From: Streptomyces fulvoviolaceus
GTDB lineage: Bacteria; Actinomycetota; Actinomycetes; Streptomycetales; Streptomycetaceae
DNA: 64,000 nt
Direction of reading: 5' to 3'
Assembly: GCF_000718165.1 (NCBI RefSeq)
Contig: NZ_JOEY01000023.1
Coordinates: 1-64,000 of the forward strand
In this document: piece by piece, positions 31,504-40,985 of the stretch
Layout of the letters: every line of letters starts with the position of its first letter
How positions within the stretch are numbered: the stretch's first letter is position 1
Translations under genes and position numbers: made by a program
Notes under the pieces: generated by a model
Database searches by the model: none
What the model saw: only the letters and a program-made list of their open reading frames with translations
What the model was told of the DNA's origin: nothing

Positions 31504-31728
31504 TGTGACGTCAGCTCTAATAAGGCCGGAAATTGTCACTTGCGTGAGTAGCCACGGCGAACGTGTGGGCGAAAACTGTCCACCCACCCGAGCACAACCC
31601 ATCCACACCCTCCTCCCAGGAAGAGCTCAGTCCCCCCACAGAAGAACCACTGCAAATCCCACCAGTTCCACCCTGTTTCCTGTCTCCCCCACACTGAGTT
31701 CCGCACCCTGAGACGAGTTGGAGCACCC
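31504..31728. other. Intergenic region before the glycan operon
   Basis: These 225 bases are relatively AT-rich for the window (TAATAAGG, GGAAATTGTCACTTG near 31517-31543) and probably hold the promoter of the glycosyltransferase operon, but I cannot place -35 and -10 boxes with confidence. Confidence 0.3.
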
Positions 31729-32889
31729 ATGCCCCAGCACGTGCCTTCTTCGCTGCCTGCCGCGTTCCCCCGGGCCGCGCAGCACCACCCTCCGGCGTTT
31801 CCCCCACCCCCGCGCCGAATCGTTTTTCTCGCCCATCGCGACCTGGACAATCCGGCCGCCGGCGGCTCCGAGCTCCTCGTCGACCGACTGGCCGACGGAC
31901 TGACGGGTCTCGGCCACCAGGTGACCCTGCTGTGCGGAGGCCCGGCCTCGTACCGGGACTACCGGGTCGTGTCGGCGGGCGGCGAGTTCGGCCACTACCT
32001 GCGGGCCCGTACGGCCTTCACCCGGCAGGTCGGCGACTGCGACCTGCTGGTCGAGGTCTGCAACGGGATGCCGTACCTCGCACCCCTGTGGCACCGCGGT
32101 CCCACGCTGTGCCTGGTCAACCACGTCCACACCGACCTGTGGAAGATGCGGTTCGGCGGCCCGCTGGCGCCGGCCGCCCGGATCGGGCGAAGACTCGAAC
32201 ACTGGGCGCTGGCCGGTGCCGCCGCCCGGCAGCGGAGCCTGTTGGTCGCGGTCTCGCCCTCCACCGCGCACGCGCTGCGTGCGATCGGTGTCGAGCGGGA
32301 CCGGATCCGGATCGTGCACAACGGGGTCGAGGAGCCGGGCCCGCGTGCCGACCGGTCGGCCGAGCCGTTGTTCGTCGCCGTCGGGAGACTCGTCGAGTAC
32401 AAGCGGATCGATCTGCTGCTGAGACTCTGGGAGCGGGTGCGGCCGGTCACCGGCGGCCGGCTTCTCATCGTCGGGGACGGGCCCGAGCGGGGTCGGCTCG
32501 AGCAACTCGCCGGTCCCGGTGTGGAGTTCACCGGTCATGTGTCGGAGGCGGAGAAGCATCGGCTGCTGTGTGCGGCGTGGCTGCTGCTGCATCCTTCGGC
32601 TGTGGAGGGCTGGGGTCTGGTGGTCACCGAGGCCGCTGCGCGCGAGACTCCGGCCATCGCTTTTGACGTGCCTGGACTCCGGGATTCCGTCGTGGACGGG
32701 GAGACGGGTGTGCTCGCGCACGGGGAGTCGTCCTTCGCCGCGGCCTGGTGCACGCTCGCCCTGTCCGGGCATCGGCGGGAGTTGATGGGCAAGGCGGCTC
32801 GTGATCGGGCGGCTCGTTATCGCTGGCACCGGACTGTCAGACAGTTTCGTGCGGTGGCCTCCGAGGCGGTGAGGGGCTGGGGGTCGTGA
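31729..32889 (+). CDS. Glycosyltransferase family 4 (GT-B fold)
   Basis: A 386-residue cytoplasmic glycosyltransferase. After a Pro-rich N-terminus, RRIVFLAHRDLDNPAAGGSE starts the acceptor domain (Gly-rich GGSE loop). The nucleotide-sugar domain has FVAVGRLVEYKRIDLLLRLW, LIVGDGPERGRLE and LLHPSAVEGWGLVVTEAAA, with the second E of the EX7E motif near the end. It is probably retaining and transfers a sugar to a lipid or glycan acceptor. It is the first gene of a run of glycan, acyl and methyl transfer genes on the same strand. Confidence 0.92.
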   Translation: MPQHVPSSLPAAFPRAAQHHPPAFPPPPRRIVFLAHRDLDNPAAGGSELLVDRLADGLTGLGHQVTLLCGGPASYRDYRVVSAGGEFGHYLRARTAFTRQVGDCDLLVEVCNGMPYLAPLWHRGPTLCLVNHVHTDLWKMRFGGPLAPAARIGRRLEHWALAGAAARQRSLLVAVSPSTAHALRAIGVERDRIRIVHNGVEEPGPRADRSAEPLFVAVGRLVEYKRIDLLLRLWERVRPVTGGRLLIVGDGPERGRLEQLAGPGVEFTGHVSEAEKHRLLCAAWLLLHPSAVEGWGLVVTEAAARETPAIAFDVPGLRDSVVDGETGVLAHGESSFAAAWCTLALSGHRRELMGKAARDRAARYRWHRTVRQFRAVASEAVRGWGS

Positions 32890-32934
32890 CGCGTATGCGC
32901 CGCGGCGGTAAGGCCGTTTCGCGGGTGCCGGTCC

Positions 32935-32982
32935 GTCGTGGCTGGTCGCGCATTTCCCCGCGCCCCTTTAGGGGCGCCCCAC
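32935..32982. repeat. GC-rich interspersed repeat, copy 2
   Basis: GTCGTGGCTGGTCGCGCA followed by TTTCCCCGCGCCCC, TTTA and GGGGCGCCCC matches the short form of the repeat family near 45300; GCGCCCC-TTTA-GGGGCGC can form a tight hairpin. It fills most of the 104-base gap between the GT4 gene and the methyltransferase start. Confidence 0.75.
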
Positions 32983-32993
32983 ATGACCGGCAT

Positions 32994-33719
32994 GTGAAAG
33001 ATCCCTCCTTTCAGCGCTCCCTCGCCCTCTTCCGTGCCTTCCTCCACGAACAGGACGACCCCGAATCCTGCTACTCGCTCCTCGCTCGTGACGCCGTCGA
33101 TCAGGTCGAGGCCTACGACGGGTCCGTCGCCGGGCGGACCGTCGTGGACGTCGGTGGGGGCGGCGGGTACTTCACCGAGGAGTTCCGGAGGCGGGGTGCG
33201 TCCGCCTATCTCTTCGAGCCGGACGTAAGGGAGTTGGGCGAGAAGACGCCCGACTCGGCCGTGATCGCCGACGGCTACCTGCTGCCGCTCTACGACGGGG
33301 TCGCCGACGTCACCTTCTCCTCCAACGTTCTTGAACATGTCGCCGATCCGCAGACCTTCCTGAGCGAGCTGGTGCGGGTGACGCGGCCCGGCGGGCTGAT
33401 CTACGTGTCGTTCACCAACTGGCTGTCCCCGTGGGGCGGTCACGAGTGGGCGCCCTGGCACTACTTCGGTGCCGAGCGGGCCCGCGCCCGCTACCGGCGC
33501 CGTACCGGAAAGCCCGCCAAGCACACCCTCGGCGAGAACCTCTTCGCCGTGCACATCGGCGCCACCCTGCGGCAGGTGCGCGCCCGCGACGACGTCACGG
33601 TCGTCTCGGCGCGCTCCCGCTACTGGCCGTTCCTCGCGGAGACCGTCGTCAAGGCGCCCGGGATACGCGAAGTGGCCACCTGGAACCTCCTCCTCATCCT
33701 CCGGCGGTGTCCACCATGA
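32994..33719 (+). CDS. Class I SAM-dependent methyltransferase
   Basis: A 241-residue Rossmann methyltransferase. I choose GTG 32994 (VKDPSFQRSLALF) because the open frame upstream only translates the interspersed repeat; no good ribosome site is visible, so this is a moderate call. Motif I is VVDVGGGGGYFTEEF, the acidic residue after strand 2 is in YLFEPD, and ADVTFSSNVLEHVADPQTF is motif II/III. Its stop overlaps the AftD-like gene (ATGA). It probably methylates a sugar or lipid of the glycan made by this cluster; substrate unknown. Confidence 0.88.
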   Translation: MKDPSFQRSLALFRAFLHEQDDPESCYSLLARDAVDQVEAYDGSVAGRTVVDVGGGGGYFTEEFRRRGASAYLFEPDVRELGEKTPDSAVIADGYLLPLYDGVADVTFSSNVLEHVADPQTFLSELVRVTRPGGLIYVSFTNWLSPWGGHEWAPWHYFGAERARARYRRRTGKPAKHTLGENLFAVHIGATLRQVRARDDVTVVSARSRYWPFLAETVVKAPGIREVATWNLLLILRRCPP

Positions 33720-36700
33720 CGACGTCCACGGTCCAGGCCCCTCCCCCGGCGGCCGTCCCCACCACCGCGATCACCTCGGGCCCGCCGGAGGGCCCGAGGT
33801 CGCGGCGCTGGCTGCTGGGGTTCTGGGCCGTGGTCTTCGTGCTGTTCCTGGCGGTGCACCCGGGCCGGCAGACCTTCGACACCAAGCTCGGGGTCACCGT
33901 CGATCCGGGCCGATTCCTCGCCGATCTCGGGCAGTTGTGGCACGACCAGGGGTCGTTCGGCGGGATCCAGGACCAGTACGTCGGCTATCTGTGGCCGATG
34001 CTGCCGTTCTACTGGCTGGGCCACGCCGTGCAGTTGCCGGTGTGGCTGATCGAGCGGTTGTGGCTGTCGCTGGTCGTGTCGGTCGCCTTCTGGGGTGCGC
34101 TGCGGCTGGCGGAGCGACTGCGCGTCGGCAGCGGTGGGTCGCGGCTGGTGGCCGCGGCCGCTTACGCGCTCTGGCCGACCTTCACCATCGTCATCGGCTC
34201 CACCTCCGCCGCCGCGCTGCCCGGCGCCTTCCTGCCGTGGGTGCTGCTGCCGCTGACCAACGAGCGGTACAGCGCCCGGATCGCGGCCCTGCGGTCGGCG
34301 CTGATCATCCCGTTCATGGGCGGGGTCAATGCCGCCTCCACGCTGGCCTGTCTGCTTCCCGTCGGGCTGTATCTGCTCTCCCGTCCGCCCGGGCCCCGGC
34401 AGCGCAAGCTGATCGCCTGGTGGGTGCCGGGCGTGATCCTGGCGACGGCCTGGTGGGTGATCCCGCTGCTGCTGCTCGGGATCTACGGCGAGAACTTCCT
34501 GCCGTACGTCGAGAGCGCGCGGACCACGACCGAGACCATGTCGGCGACCGAGGCACTGCGCGGCGGCGGGAACTGGGTCGCCTATCTGCACCTGGGGGAG
34601 GCCTGGCTGCCGGCGGGGTGGACCGTGGCGTCCTCGGTGATCGTGATCGTCTGCTCGGCGCTCGCGGCCGGGCTGGGGCTCGCGGGGCTGGCCCGGCGGG
34701 ACATGCCGGAGCGGCGCTGGCTGGTGCTGACCGCGATGACAGCCGTGCTCGTCCTGCTCGCCGGGTACGGCGGCCCGTTCGGCGCCCCCTTCCACGGGGC
34801 CGTGCAGGACTGGCTGAACGGCGGGCTCGCCCCCTTCCGCAACATCTACAAGTTCCAGGCGGGCCTGGCGCTCGCACTGGTGCTGGGCCTCGCCCACCTG
34901 GTGGGTATGGCCGCCGAGGCACGCGGGGCGCGTGAGGTGCGCGGCCGCCGGTTCGCACCGCTGATCGCGGCGGTGCTCGTCCTCCCCGGGCTGATGTGGC
35001 CGTATCTCAACGGGTCGATCCTGAACCCCGGTTCCTTCCAGGAGCTGCCCAAGTACTGGTCGGCCACCGCCGACTGGCTGAAGGAGTACTCCCCCGACTC
35101 GCGCACCCTCGTCGTCCCCGCGACCGCGCACGGCGTCTACACCTGGGGCTCCCCCATCGACCAGCCCCTCGACGTCCTCGCCGACTCCCGCTGGGCGCAA
35201 CGGGATTACGTCCCCTTCGGCACCGCCGGCAACCGGCGCGCCATGGACGCGGTCGAGCAGGCGCTGCTGACGGGAGGCGACATCCCGGGCCTGGCCGACT
35301 ACTTGAGCCGGGCGGGTGTCTATTACGTCGTCGTCCGCAACGACCTCGACCCCGACCAGATCGGCTCCGTGTCGTCCTCGGTCGTGAAGCGGGCCCTGGA
35401 GCAGTCCGGGTACGAGCGGGTGACGGGCCTCGGGCCGGTCATGACCGGTGGTGTGATCGCGCACGACACCCCGCTGCAGGTCGAGGGGCTGTACCCGCGG
35501 CAGCGGGCGGTGGAGATCTACCGGCCGGCGAGCGAGGCTGTGCCACGGCCCGGACAGGCGGGGCTGATGCCGGTCGCCGACACGGCCCAGGTCTCCGGCG
35601 GCCCTGAGTCACTGCTGCCGCTGGCGACCGAACTCCGGGGCCGGGCAACCGTATTGACCGGTGACAACCACTCCGGGCTCGGCACCCCGTCGCTCCAGAT
35701 CACCGGCGACGGGCTGCGGCGCGCGGACACCCGGTTCGGGCTCGTCAGCGCGAACACGTCGTACACGTACACGCGCGACGAGCGCAACGCGTCCGGCGCC
35801 GCCCAGGACGCCGGCGAGCAGCCGCACCAGCTCCTGCCGAGCACCGGTCAGGATCACCAGACGGTGGCCGAACTGCGCGGCGCCCGCTCGGTGACGGCCT
35901 CCTCGTACGGCAACTGGCTGTTCCATCTCCCGCAGTTCGACCCGGTGAACGCCTTCGACGGCAACCCGGACACCGCGTGGGCGGAGGGCGTGGCGGGCTC
36001 GCCGAACGGGCAGTGGCTGCGGATCGGCTTCACGGGCTCCTACGACATGCCGTCGTCCTTCAAGGTCACGCCGTTGCCGCAGGAGAGCGTGCGGTCGGCG
36101 GCGACCGAGGTGCGGGTCGAGACGGAGAACGGGTCGGTGAGCAGTTTCCTGCGGCCGGACGGCTCGGCGCAGAGCATCAAGGCACCTGTGGGGACGACGA
36201 GTTGGATGAAGCTGACGATCACCGACTCCGTGGCCCGGCGGACCGGCCTCGCGGGCGCGGGCTTCTCCGAGATCGACCTGCCGGACGTCCAGGTGACCCG
36301 CATGCTGCGCCTGCCGACCGACGCCGACAACTCCGACGCGGCCGCCGAGATCGTCTCCCTGCACCGCGTCCCCGACCCGGCCGGGATCTCCCCGACCGGC
36401 ACGGAGGCGGGCCTGCACCGCCGCTTCACCACGGCGACATCGGGGACGTACGAAGTGAAGGCGAACGCGGTGCCGGTGACCGGTGAGGAACTCGACCGGC
36501 TGCTGTACGAGGTCGCGCCCGACCAGCGCAACCGGATCACGGCGACGGCCGACTCGACATCCGCCCTCGGGGCCGGCCTGTCCGCGCGCAACCTCACCGA
36601 CGGCGACCTGACGACGGCCTGGATCGCGGGCGACCGGCCCTCGATCCATCTGCGATGGGACGGCAAACAGCCCGTCGGCGAGATCGTGTTGCCGCCCGCG

Positions 36701-37921
36701 GGCGGCCTGTCCACCCGCCCCACCGAGGTCGACATCAGCTCGCCCGACGGCGCGGCGATCGCCGGCGTCGACGAGAACGGCGTGGTCCGCTTCCCGGCGA
36801 TCACCACGGACCGCCTGGACATCACGGTCACCAAGACGGCCGCGCTGACCCTGCACAACCCGGTCGCGGACGAGGACCTGCAACTGCCGGTGGGACTGAC
36901 GGAGGCGTACATCCCGGCGCTCGACCAGTACCGCACCCCGCAGCCGAAGGAAACCCGCCGGTTCTCCCTCCCCTGCGGAGAGGGGCCCGTGGTGGCGGTG
37001 GACGGGGAGTTGTACCGGACGAGCATGTCGGGGCGGATCCTGGACCTGACGGAGCGGCGGCCGGTTCAGGTGACCCTCTGTCAGGAGGACCGGGAGAACG
37101 CCGAGTTGAGCCTCCCCGCGGGCTCGCACCGCGTGGAGGGCGGTGACGCCGGACCGCTCGCGCTGACCGACCTGACGCTGACGCGCGGCACGGTCACCGA
37201 GCCCACCGCGGCCGCTCGCGATCTGGGGATACGGGACTGGCTGGGCGACGAGCGCGCGGTGACCGTCGCCTCGGGCGCGGCCGCGTACCTGACGACGTAC
37301 GAGAACTACAACGACGGCTGGAAAGCCACGCTGAACGGCAAGGAGCTGTCACCGGTACGGCTCGACGGCTGGCAGCAGGGCTGGCGGATCCCGACGGGGG
37401 AGGGCGGCACGGTCGAGCTGTCCTACGAACCCGCGACGGCCTACGACGGTGCGCTGATCGGCAGCGGGGTGGCACTGGCGCTGCTGGCGGGCCTCGTCCT
37501 GTGGCGGCGGCGCGCCCCGAACCCGGACGAGCCGCAGCCGGTCCCGCCGCCGCCCGGTCTGTGGCTCGGCACGGTGGCGCTCACGCTGGTGGGCGCGGTG
37601 ATCGCGGGCTGGTTCGCGCTGCTGGTCCCGGCGTTGGCGCTGCTCGCGTACCGGCGGCACGCCTGGCTCGTGCCGATCGCGTTCGTCGCCCTCGCGGGGG
37701 CGGGGATCGCTGCCGCCGCGGGGGCCGGGGAGCCGGTGGCTTCGGAGGAGGGCGCGTTCGGGCCGGCGGCCCAACTGCTCGCGTTGATCGGGTTGTTCGC
37801 GGCGTTGGTGAGTCTGCCGGAGCGGCGAAGCGAGCCGGTGCATCCGGCTCCCGAGTCGGAAGCACCGACCCAGCAACTCCCGCCGGTCCAGGTCGAGAAG
37901 GGGAGGAGCGAACCGGCATGA
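33716..37921 (+). CDS. AftD-like alpha-(1->3)-arabinofuranosyltransferase family protein
   Basis: A 1401-residue membrane glycosyltransferase. The N-terminal 500 residues hold about ten helices with the GT-C pattern (QTFDTKLGVTVDPGRFLADL, GGIQDQYVGYLWPMLPFYW), as in mycobacterial AftD (DUF3367 region), which uses decaprenyl-phospho-arabinose outside the membrane. The middle and C-terminal regions contain discoidin-like carbohydrate-binding modules (VNAFDGNPDTAWAEG; LTDGDLTTAWIAGDRPSIHL) and a terminal group of helices. Streptomyces lack the mycolyl-arabinogalactan on which AftD acts, so the real product is unknown. It overlaps both neighbours by four bases. Confidence 0.87.
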   Translation: MTTSTVQAPPPAAVPTTAITSGPPEGPRSRRWLLGFWAVVFVLFLAVHPGRQTFDTKLGVTVDPGRFLADLGQLWHDQGSFGGIQDQYVGYLWPMLPFYWLGHAVQLPVWLIERLWLSLVVSVAFWGALRLAERLRVGSGGSRLVAAAAYALWPTFTIVIGSTSAAALPGAFLPWVLLPLTNERYSARIAALRSALIIPFMGGVNAASTLACLLPVGLYLLSRPPGPRQRKLIAWWVPGVILATAWWVIPLLLLGIYGENFLPYVESARTTTETMSATEALRGGGNWVAYLHLGEAWLPAGWTVASSVIVIVCSALAAGLGLAGLARRDMPERRWLVLTAMTAVLVLLAGYGGPFGAPFHGAVQDWLNGGLAPFRNIYKFQAGLALALVLGLAHLVGMAAEARGAREVRGRRFAPLIAAVLVLPGLMWPYLNGSILNPGSFQELPKYWSATADWLKEYSPDSRTLVVPATAHGVYTWGSPIDQPLDVLADSRWAQRDYVPFGTAGNRRAMDAVEQALLTGGDIPGLADYLSRAGVYYVVVRNDLDPDQIGSVSSSVVKRALEQSGYERVTGLGPVMTGGVIAHDTPLQVEGLYPRQRAVEIYRPASEAVPRPGQAGLMPVADTAQVSGGPESLLPLATELRGRATVLTGDNHSGLGTPSLQITGDGLRRADTRFGLVSANTSYTYTRDERNASGAAQDAGEQPHQLLPSTGQDHQTVAELRGARSVTASSYGNWLFHLPQFDPVNAFDGNPDTAWAEGVAGSPNGQWLRIGFTGSYDMPSSFKVTPLPQESVRSAATEVRVETENGSVSSFLRPDGSAQSIKAPVGTTSWMKLTITDSVARRTGLAGAGFSEIDLPDVQVTRMLRLPTDADNSDAAAEIVSLHRVPDPAGISPTGTEAGLHRRFTTATSGTYEVKANAVPVTGEELDRLLYEVAPDQRNRITATADSTSALGAGLSARNLTDGDLTTAWIAGDRPSIHLRWDGKQPVGEIVLPPAGGLSTRPTEVDISSPDGAAIAGVDENGVVRFPAITTDRLDITVTKTAALTLHNPVADEDLQLPVGLTEAYIPALDQYRTPQPKETRRFSLPCGEGPVVAVDGELYRTSMSGRILDLTERRPVQVTLCQEDRENAELSLPAGSHRVEGGDAGPLALTDLTLTRGTVTEPTAAARDLGIRDWLGDERAVTVASGAAAYLTTYENYNDGWKATLNGKELSPVRLDGWQQGWRIPTGEGGTVELSYEPATAYDGALIGSGVALALLAGLVLWRRRAPNPDEPQPVPPPPGLWLGTVALTLVGAVIAGWFALLVPALALLAYRRHAWLVPIAFVALAGAGIAAAAGAGEPVASEEGAFGPAAQLLALIGLFAALVSLPERRSEPVHPAPESEAPTQQLPPVQVEKGRSEPA

Positions 37922-39303
37922 CCGCACCTGTGCGTATTCCGTTCCCCGTGGTGGACGAGGTGTCCCGGCACTGCCTCCAGGAGGAGGAGCCGGAGACGGT
38001 CCACATCGAGGTGCACCTGCCGGGGCACCTGGATCCGGCGCGCCTGCGGAAGGCGTTCACGGAGGCGTTGGGGCGCCATCCCCGGATCCTGATGCGGGAG
38101 GTTCCCGGGGGGTGGTACCGGCGCCGGTACGAGTGGGAGCTGACTGCGGGGGCGGATGTGGAGGTGGTGAGTTTTCCGTCGCCGGGGAGGAACGCGTTGC
38201 GGGATGCGCGGACGCGGGCACTGGTGGAGGCCCCGCCGTTGTCGGTGTCGCCGCCGATACGACTGGAGGTGGTGGAGGGAGTGGGCAGGGCGGAGGGCAG
38301 CGAGGCAACAGACATAGTCGGACTGCAAGCCCCCAAGGGGCGCGGGGCTGTATCAATAGGCGGCTCCGCCGCGGGGCGCGACCAGCCCCCACTCAGCCGC
38401 AGCCAAATGACCGTCCTCTTCCTCACCATCAACCACACCGCCCTCGACGGCCCAGCCTGCCTCCGCATACTCGCCACAGCCGCCGAAATCTATGGAGGCA
38501 AGGACAACTCCCCGGCAGCACCCCCGCTCCGGCCCCCGGAAACACCCGAGGAAGCCCCCGAGGCCCCCTCGAACTGGTCCCGCCCGGCCCACGTAGCGCA
38601 AGGCACCCCCGAACCCTCCCCCGGCAACGGCCTCCTGGTCACCGAACTCCCCCTGCCCCAGCGCCCCAAGGGCTCCCCGTACACGGTGAACGACCAGCTC
38701 ATGGTCACCACGGCCCTGACGATCGCCCACTGGAACCGGGAGCACGGCGCCCGCCCCCGCCCCCTGCGCATCACGATGCCCGTGGACGACCGCCCCCGGG
38801 ACACGACGATGCCCATCGGCAACGGCACCCGGCTCGTCGAAGTCCCCTTCGCACCAACCGAGTTGAGCCACGACCCGGCCGACATGCCCGACCTCCTGCG
38901 CCGCACGGCCCAACGCACGCGCGCCCTCAAGTCCCTTTCCCGCCCCCAACTCGGCCACGGGGCAGCCCTCCTCACCGCCCCGGTGACCCCGGTCGCCTGG
39001 CGTGCGGCCCTCACCCGAGGCCTGCGCCGGGCGGCCGCGCCCTGGACGTCGACGACCCTGCTCAGCAACATCGGCCGCATCCCGTACCCGCTGGACTTCG
39101 GCGAGGAGGCGGGCCGCGCGCACGCGGTGTGGTTCTCGGCGCCGGCCCGGATGCCCCGCGGGCTCACGGTCACGACCGCGTCGACCGCCGGCCGTCTGCA
39201 CCTCGCCCTGCGCTGGTCGCGGGCCCTGCTCAGCCACGGCGACGGCGCCCACCTCCGGGACCTGTTCGAGCACTATCTGCACACGACGGAGGTCGGCCCG
39301 TGA
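37918..39303 (+). CDS. Condensation/PapA-type acyltransferase with an inserted repeat
   Basis: A 461-residue protein of the condensation-domain/acyltransferase superfamily. The catalytic motif is LTINHTALDGPA (H-x3-DG), and the N-terminal RLRKAFTEALGRHPRI plus the C-terminal TLLSNIGRIPYPLDFG match two-lobed PapA-like acyltransferases. About 21 residues just before the catalytic motif (GLQAPKGRGAVSIGGSAAG and flanks) are the in-frame translation of a GC-rich interspersed repeat (38330-38391), an unusual insertion between the strands that lead to the active site. In context it could acylate the glycan or glycolipid product of this cluster. Confidence 0.8.
   Translation: MTAPVRIPFPVVDEVSRHCLQEEEPETVHIEVHLPGHLDPARLRKAFTEALGRHPRILMREVPGGWYRRRYEWELTAGADVEVVSFPSPGRNALRDARTRALVEAPPLSVSPPIRLEVVEGVGRAEGSEATDIVGLQAPKGRGAVSIGGSAAGRDQPPLSRSQMTVLFLTINHTALDGPACLRILATAAEIYGGKDNSPAAPPLRPPETPEEAPEAPSNWSRPAHVAQGTPEPSPGNGLLVTELPLPQRPKGSPYTVNDQLMVTTALTIAHWNREHGARPRPLRITMPVDDRPRDTTMPIGNGTRLVEVPFAPTELSHDPADMPDLLRRTAQRTRALKSLSRPQLGHGAALLTAPVTPVAWRAALTRGLRRAAAPWTSTTLLSNIGRIPYPLDFGEEAGRAHAVWFSAPARMPRGLTVTTASTAGRLHLALRWSRALLSHGDGAHLRDLFEHYLHTTEVGP
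38330..38391. repeat. GC-rich interspersed repeat, copy 3, inside a coding sequence
   Basis: Reverse-complemented, this block reads GGGGGCTGGTCGCGCC, then GCGGCGGAGCCGCC, then CAGCCCCGCGCCCCTT, in the same order and spacing as the copy at 6379-6440. It is wholly inside the acyltransferase gene and keeps the frame open. Confidence 0.85.
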
Positions 39304-40040
39304 GCAGCACCAGCGCACCACCCCGCCGAAAAGGCCTGCGCGACTTCTACGAGAACCCGTCGGTCCCCGTCGCCTCCGGCACCGCCCGCTCCCTCCGCCA
39401 GGCCCGCATGCTGGCCACCGCCATGGGACCGTCCACGACCACCCCCCGCACCGTCCTCGACATCGGCTGCGGCGACGGCACCGCGGCCGCCACCGCCGCC
39501 CCCCTTCTCACCGGCCACCGCCTCGTCGGTGTGGACTGGTCCCAGGACGCCCTGAAGCGCGCCCGCACCCACCTGCCGTACACCGTCCGCGGTGAACTCA
39601 CCGGCGCAGGACTGCCGTTCGGGACGGAGTCCGTCGACGCGGTGCTGTTCAGCGAGGTGGTCGAGCATCTCGTCGATCCGGACGCCGCGCTCGACGAGAT
39701 CCGCCGCGTGCTGCGCCCGGAAGGTCATCTCATGCTGTCCACACCGAACCTGGCCGCCTGGTACAACCGCGCCCTGCTGCTGGCGGGCGTGCAGCCGGTG
39801 TTCTCGGAGGTGAGTCTGAGGGCGATCCACGGCAGGCCCGGGCGGGAGGTCGTAGGGCATCTGCGGCTGTACACGGCCCGTGCGCTGCGGGAGTTCGTCG
39901 CGGCGGCCGGCTTCGAGGTCGTACGGCTGGAAGGGGCGCCCTTCCACGGCGTACCGCGTCCGTTGCGCGGTCTCGACCGGCTGGCGTGTGCCAGACCGTC
40001 CCTCGCGTCGATACTCCTCCTCCACGCACGAAGGACGTAG
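39300..40040 (+). CDS. Class I SAM-dependent methyltransferase
   Basis: A 246-residue methyltransferase starting at GTG 39300, overlapping the acyltransferase stop (GTGA). Motif I is VLDIGCGDGTAAATAAP, the strand 2 acid is VGVDWS, and VDAVLFSEVVEHLVDPDAAL with VLRPEGHLMLSTPN gives motifs II and III, as in UbiG/Coq3-like enzymes. It is one of three methyltransferases in the cluster, suggesting a multiply methylated sugar or lipid. Substrate unknown. Confidence 0.9.
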   Translation: MSSTSAPPRRKGLRDFYENPSVPVASGTARSLRQARMLATAMGPSTTTPRTVLDIGCGDGTAAATAAPLLTGHRLVGVDWSQDALKRARTHLPYTVRGELTGAGLPFGTESVDAVLFSEVVEHLVDPDAALDEIRRVLRPEGHLMLSTPNLAAWYNRALLLAGVQPVFSEVSLRAIHGRPGREVVGHLRLYTARALREFVAAAGFEVVRLEGAPFHGVPRPLRGLDRLACARPSLASILLLHARRT

Positions 40041-40043
40041 GCC

Positions 40044-40985
40044 ATGTGGTGGGGAGTGGCCGCGGCCCTGTTGGCGAACACCCTGTACAGCGTCGGATTC
40101 GTCCTGGAGAAACGCGCGCTGACCGCCCTGCCTCAGATCTCCATCCGCGAGCCAGTGAGGCTGCTCGGGCTGGTGCTGCGCAGCCCGCTGTGGATCGGCG
40201 GCTCGCTGTCGCTGGCCGCCGGGTTCGGGGCGCAGCTCGCGGTGTACCGGACGCTGCCGATCGCCGCCGCGCAGGGCATCTTCGTCTCCGGGCTGGTGCT
40301 GCTGGTGCTGCTGTCGGCGCGGCTGCTCGGCGAGGAGACGACGGGGCGGGAGCGGTACGCGCTCGGGGCGATCCTGCTCGCGCTGCTCATGGTCGTGCTG
40401 TCGTTGAAGGAAGACGGTTCAGGTGCAGACCATGTCAGCCGCAGCGCCCCCTACCAACTGATCCTGCTGGTGTGCGTGCCGTCGCTGGCCGCGGGGGTGT
40501 GGCTGTACGGGTCGGCCGAGCGGCGCACCCGGCACCGTCACCGGATGCCGACCACCGGCGTCGAGTACGGCGTGGCGGTGGGCCTGTTGTACGGCGTCAG
40601 CTCACTCGCGATCAAGGGTGTGTCGAACTATCTGTCGTCGAGCTATCTGTCGTCGAGTGGTTTCGGTGGAGCGATACTTGAACTTTTGAGGTCTCCGTAT
40701 CCGTATCTCCTGTTGTTCACCGGGGCGTTCGGCCTGGTGATGTCGCAGGCGGCGCTGCAGCGCTGCCGGGCCTCGCTGATCGTGCCGGTGTGCACGACGG
40801 TGACCTGCCTGTACACGGCGGTGCTCGGCACGCTCTCGTTCGGCGAGTCGCTGCCCAGCGATCCACTGCGGCTCGCGCTGCGTCTGGCGGGCACGGTGCT
40901 CGCCGTCGCCGTACTGCTGTCCATGCCCAAGCATGATCCAGCACCCCAACCCCCCATTGGCGCCAAGGAGTTGACACCCCCATGA
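40044..40985 (+). CDS. EamA/DMT-like multihelix membrane transporter
   Basis: A 313-residue membrane protein with about nine to ten hydrophobic segments in two halves, as in drug/metabolite transporters: WWGVAAALLANTLYSVGFVL, LSLAAGFGAQLAVYRTLPIA, GVEYGVAVGLLYGVSSLAIK, LLLFTGAFGLVMSQAALQRC. A short duplication of CTATCTGTCGTCGAG (40629-40659) encodes two SSYLSS-like copies. Within this cluster it may flip or export a glycan intermediate or small molecule. It overlaps the Trm112 gene by four bases. Confidence 0.8.
   Translation: MWWGVAAALLANTLYSVGFVLEKRALTALPQISIREPVRLLGLVLRSPLWIGGSLSLAAGFGAQLAVYRTLPIAAAQGIFVSGLVLLVLLSARLLGEETTGRERYALGAILLALLMVVLSLKEDGSGADHVSRSAPYQLILLVCVPSLAAGVWLYGSAERRTRHRHRMPTTGVEYGVAVGLLYGVSSLAIKGVSNYLSSSYLSSSGFGGAILELLRSPYPYLLLFTGAFGLVMSQAALQRCRASLIVPVCTTVTCLYTAVLGTLSFGESLPSDPLRLALRLAGTVLAVAVLLSMPKHDPAPQPPIGAKELTPP

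Noticed and set aside
38330..38391. Frameshift or sequencing error in the acyltransferase gene
   Set aside because: The frame stays open through the repeat, and the catalytic motif follows in the same frame.
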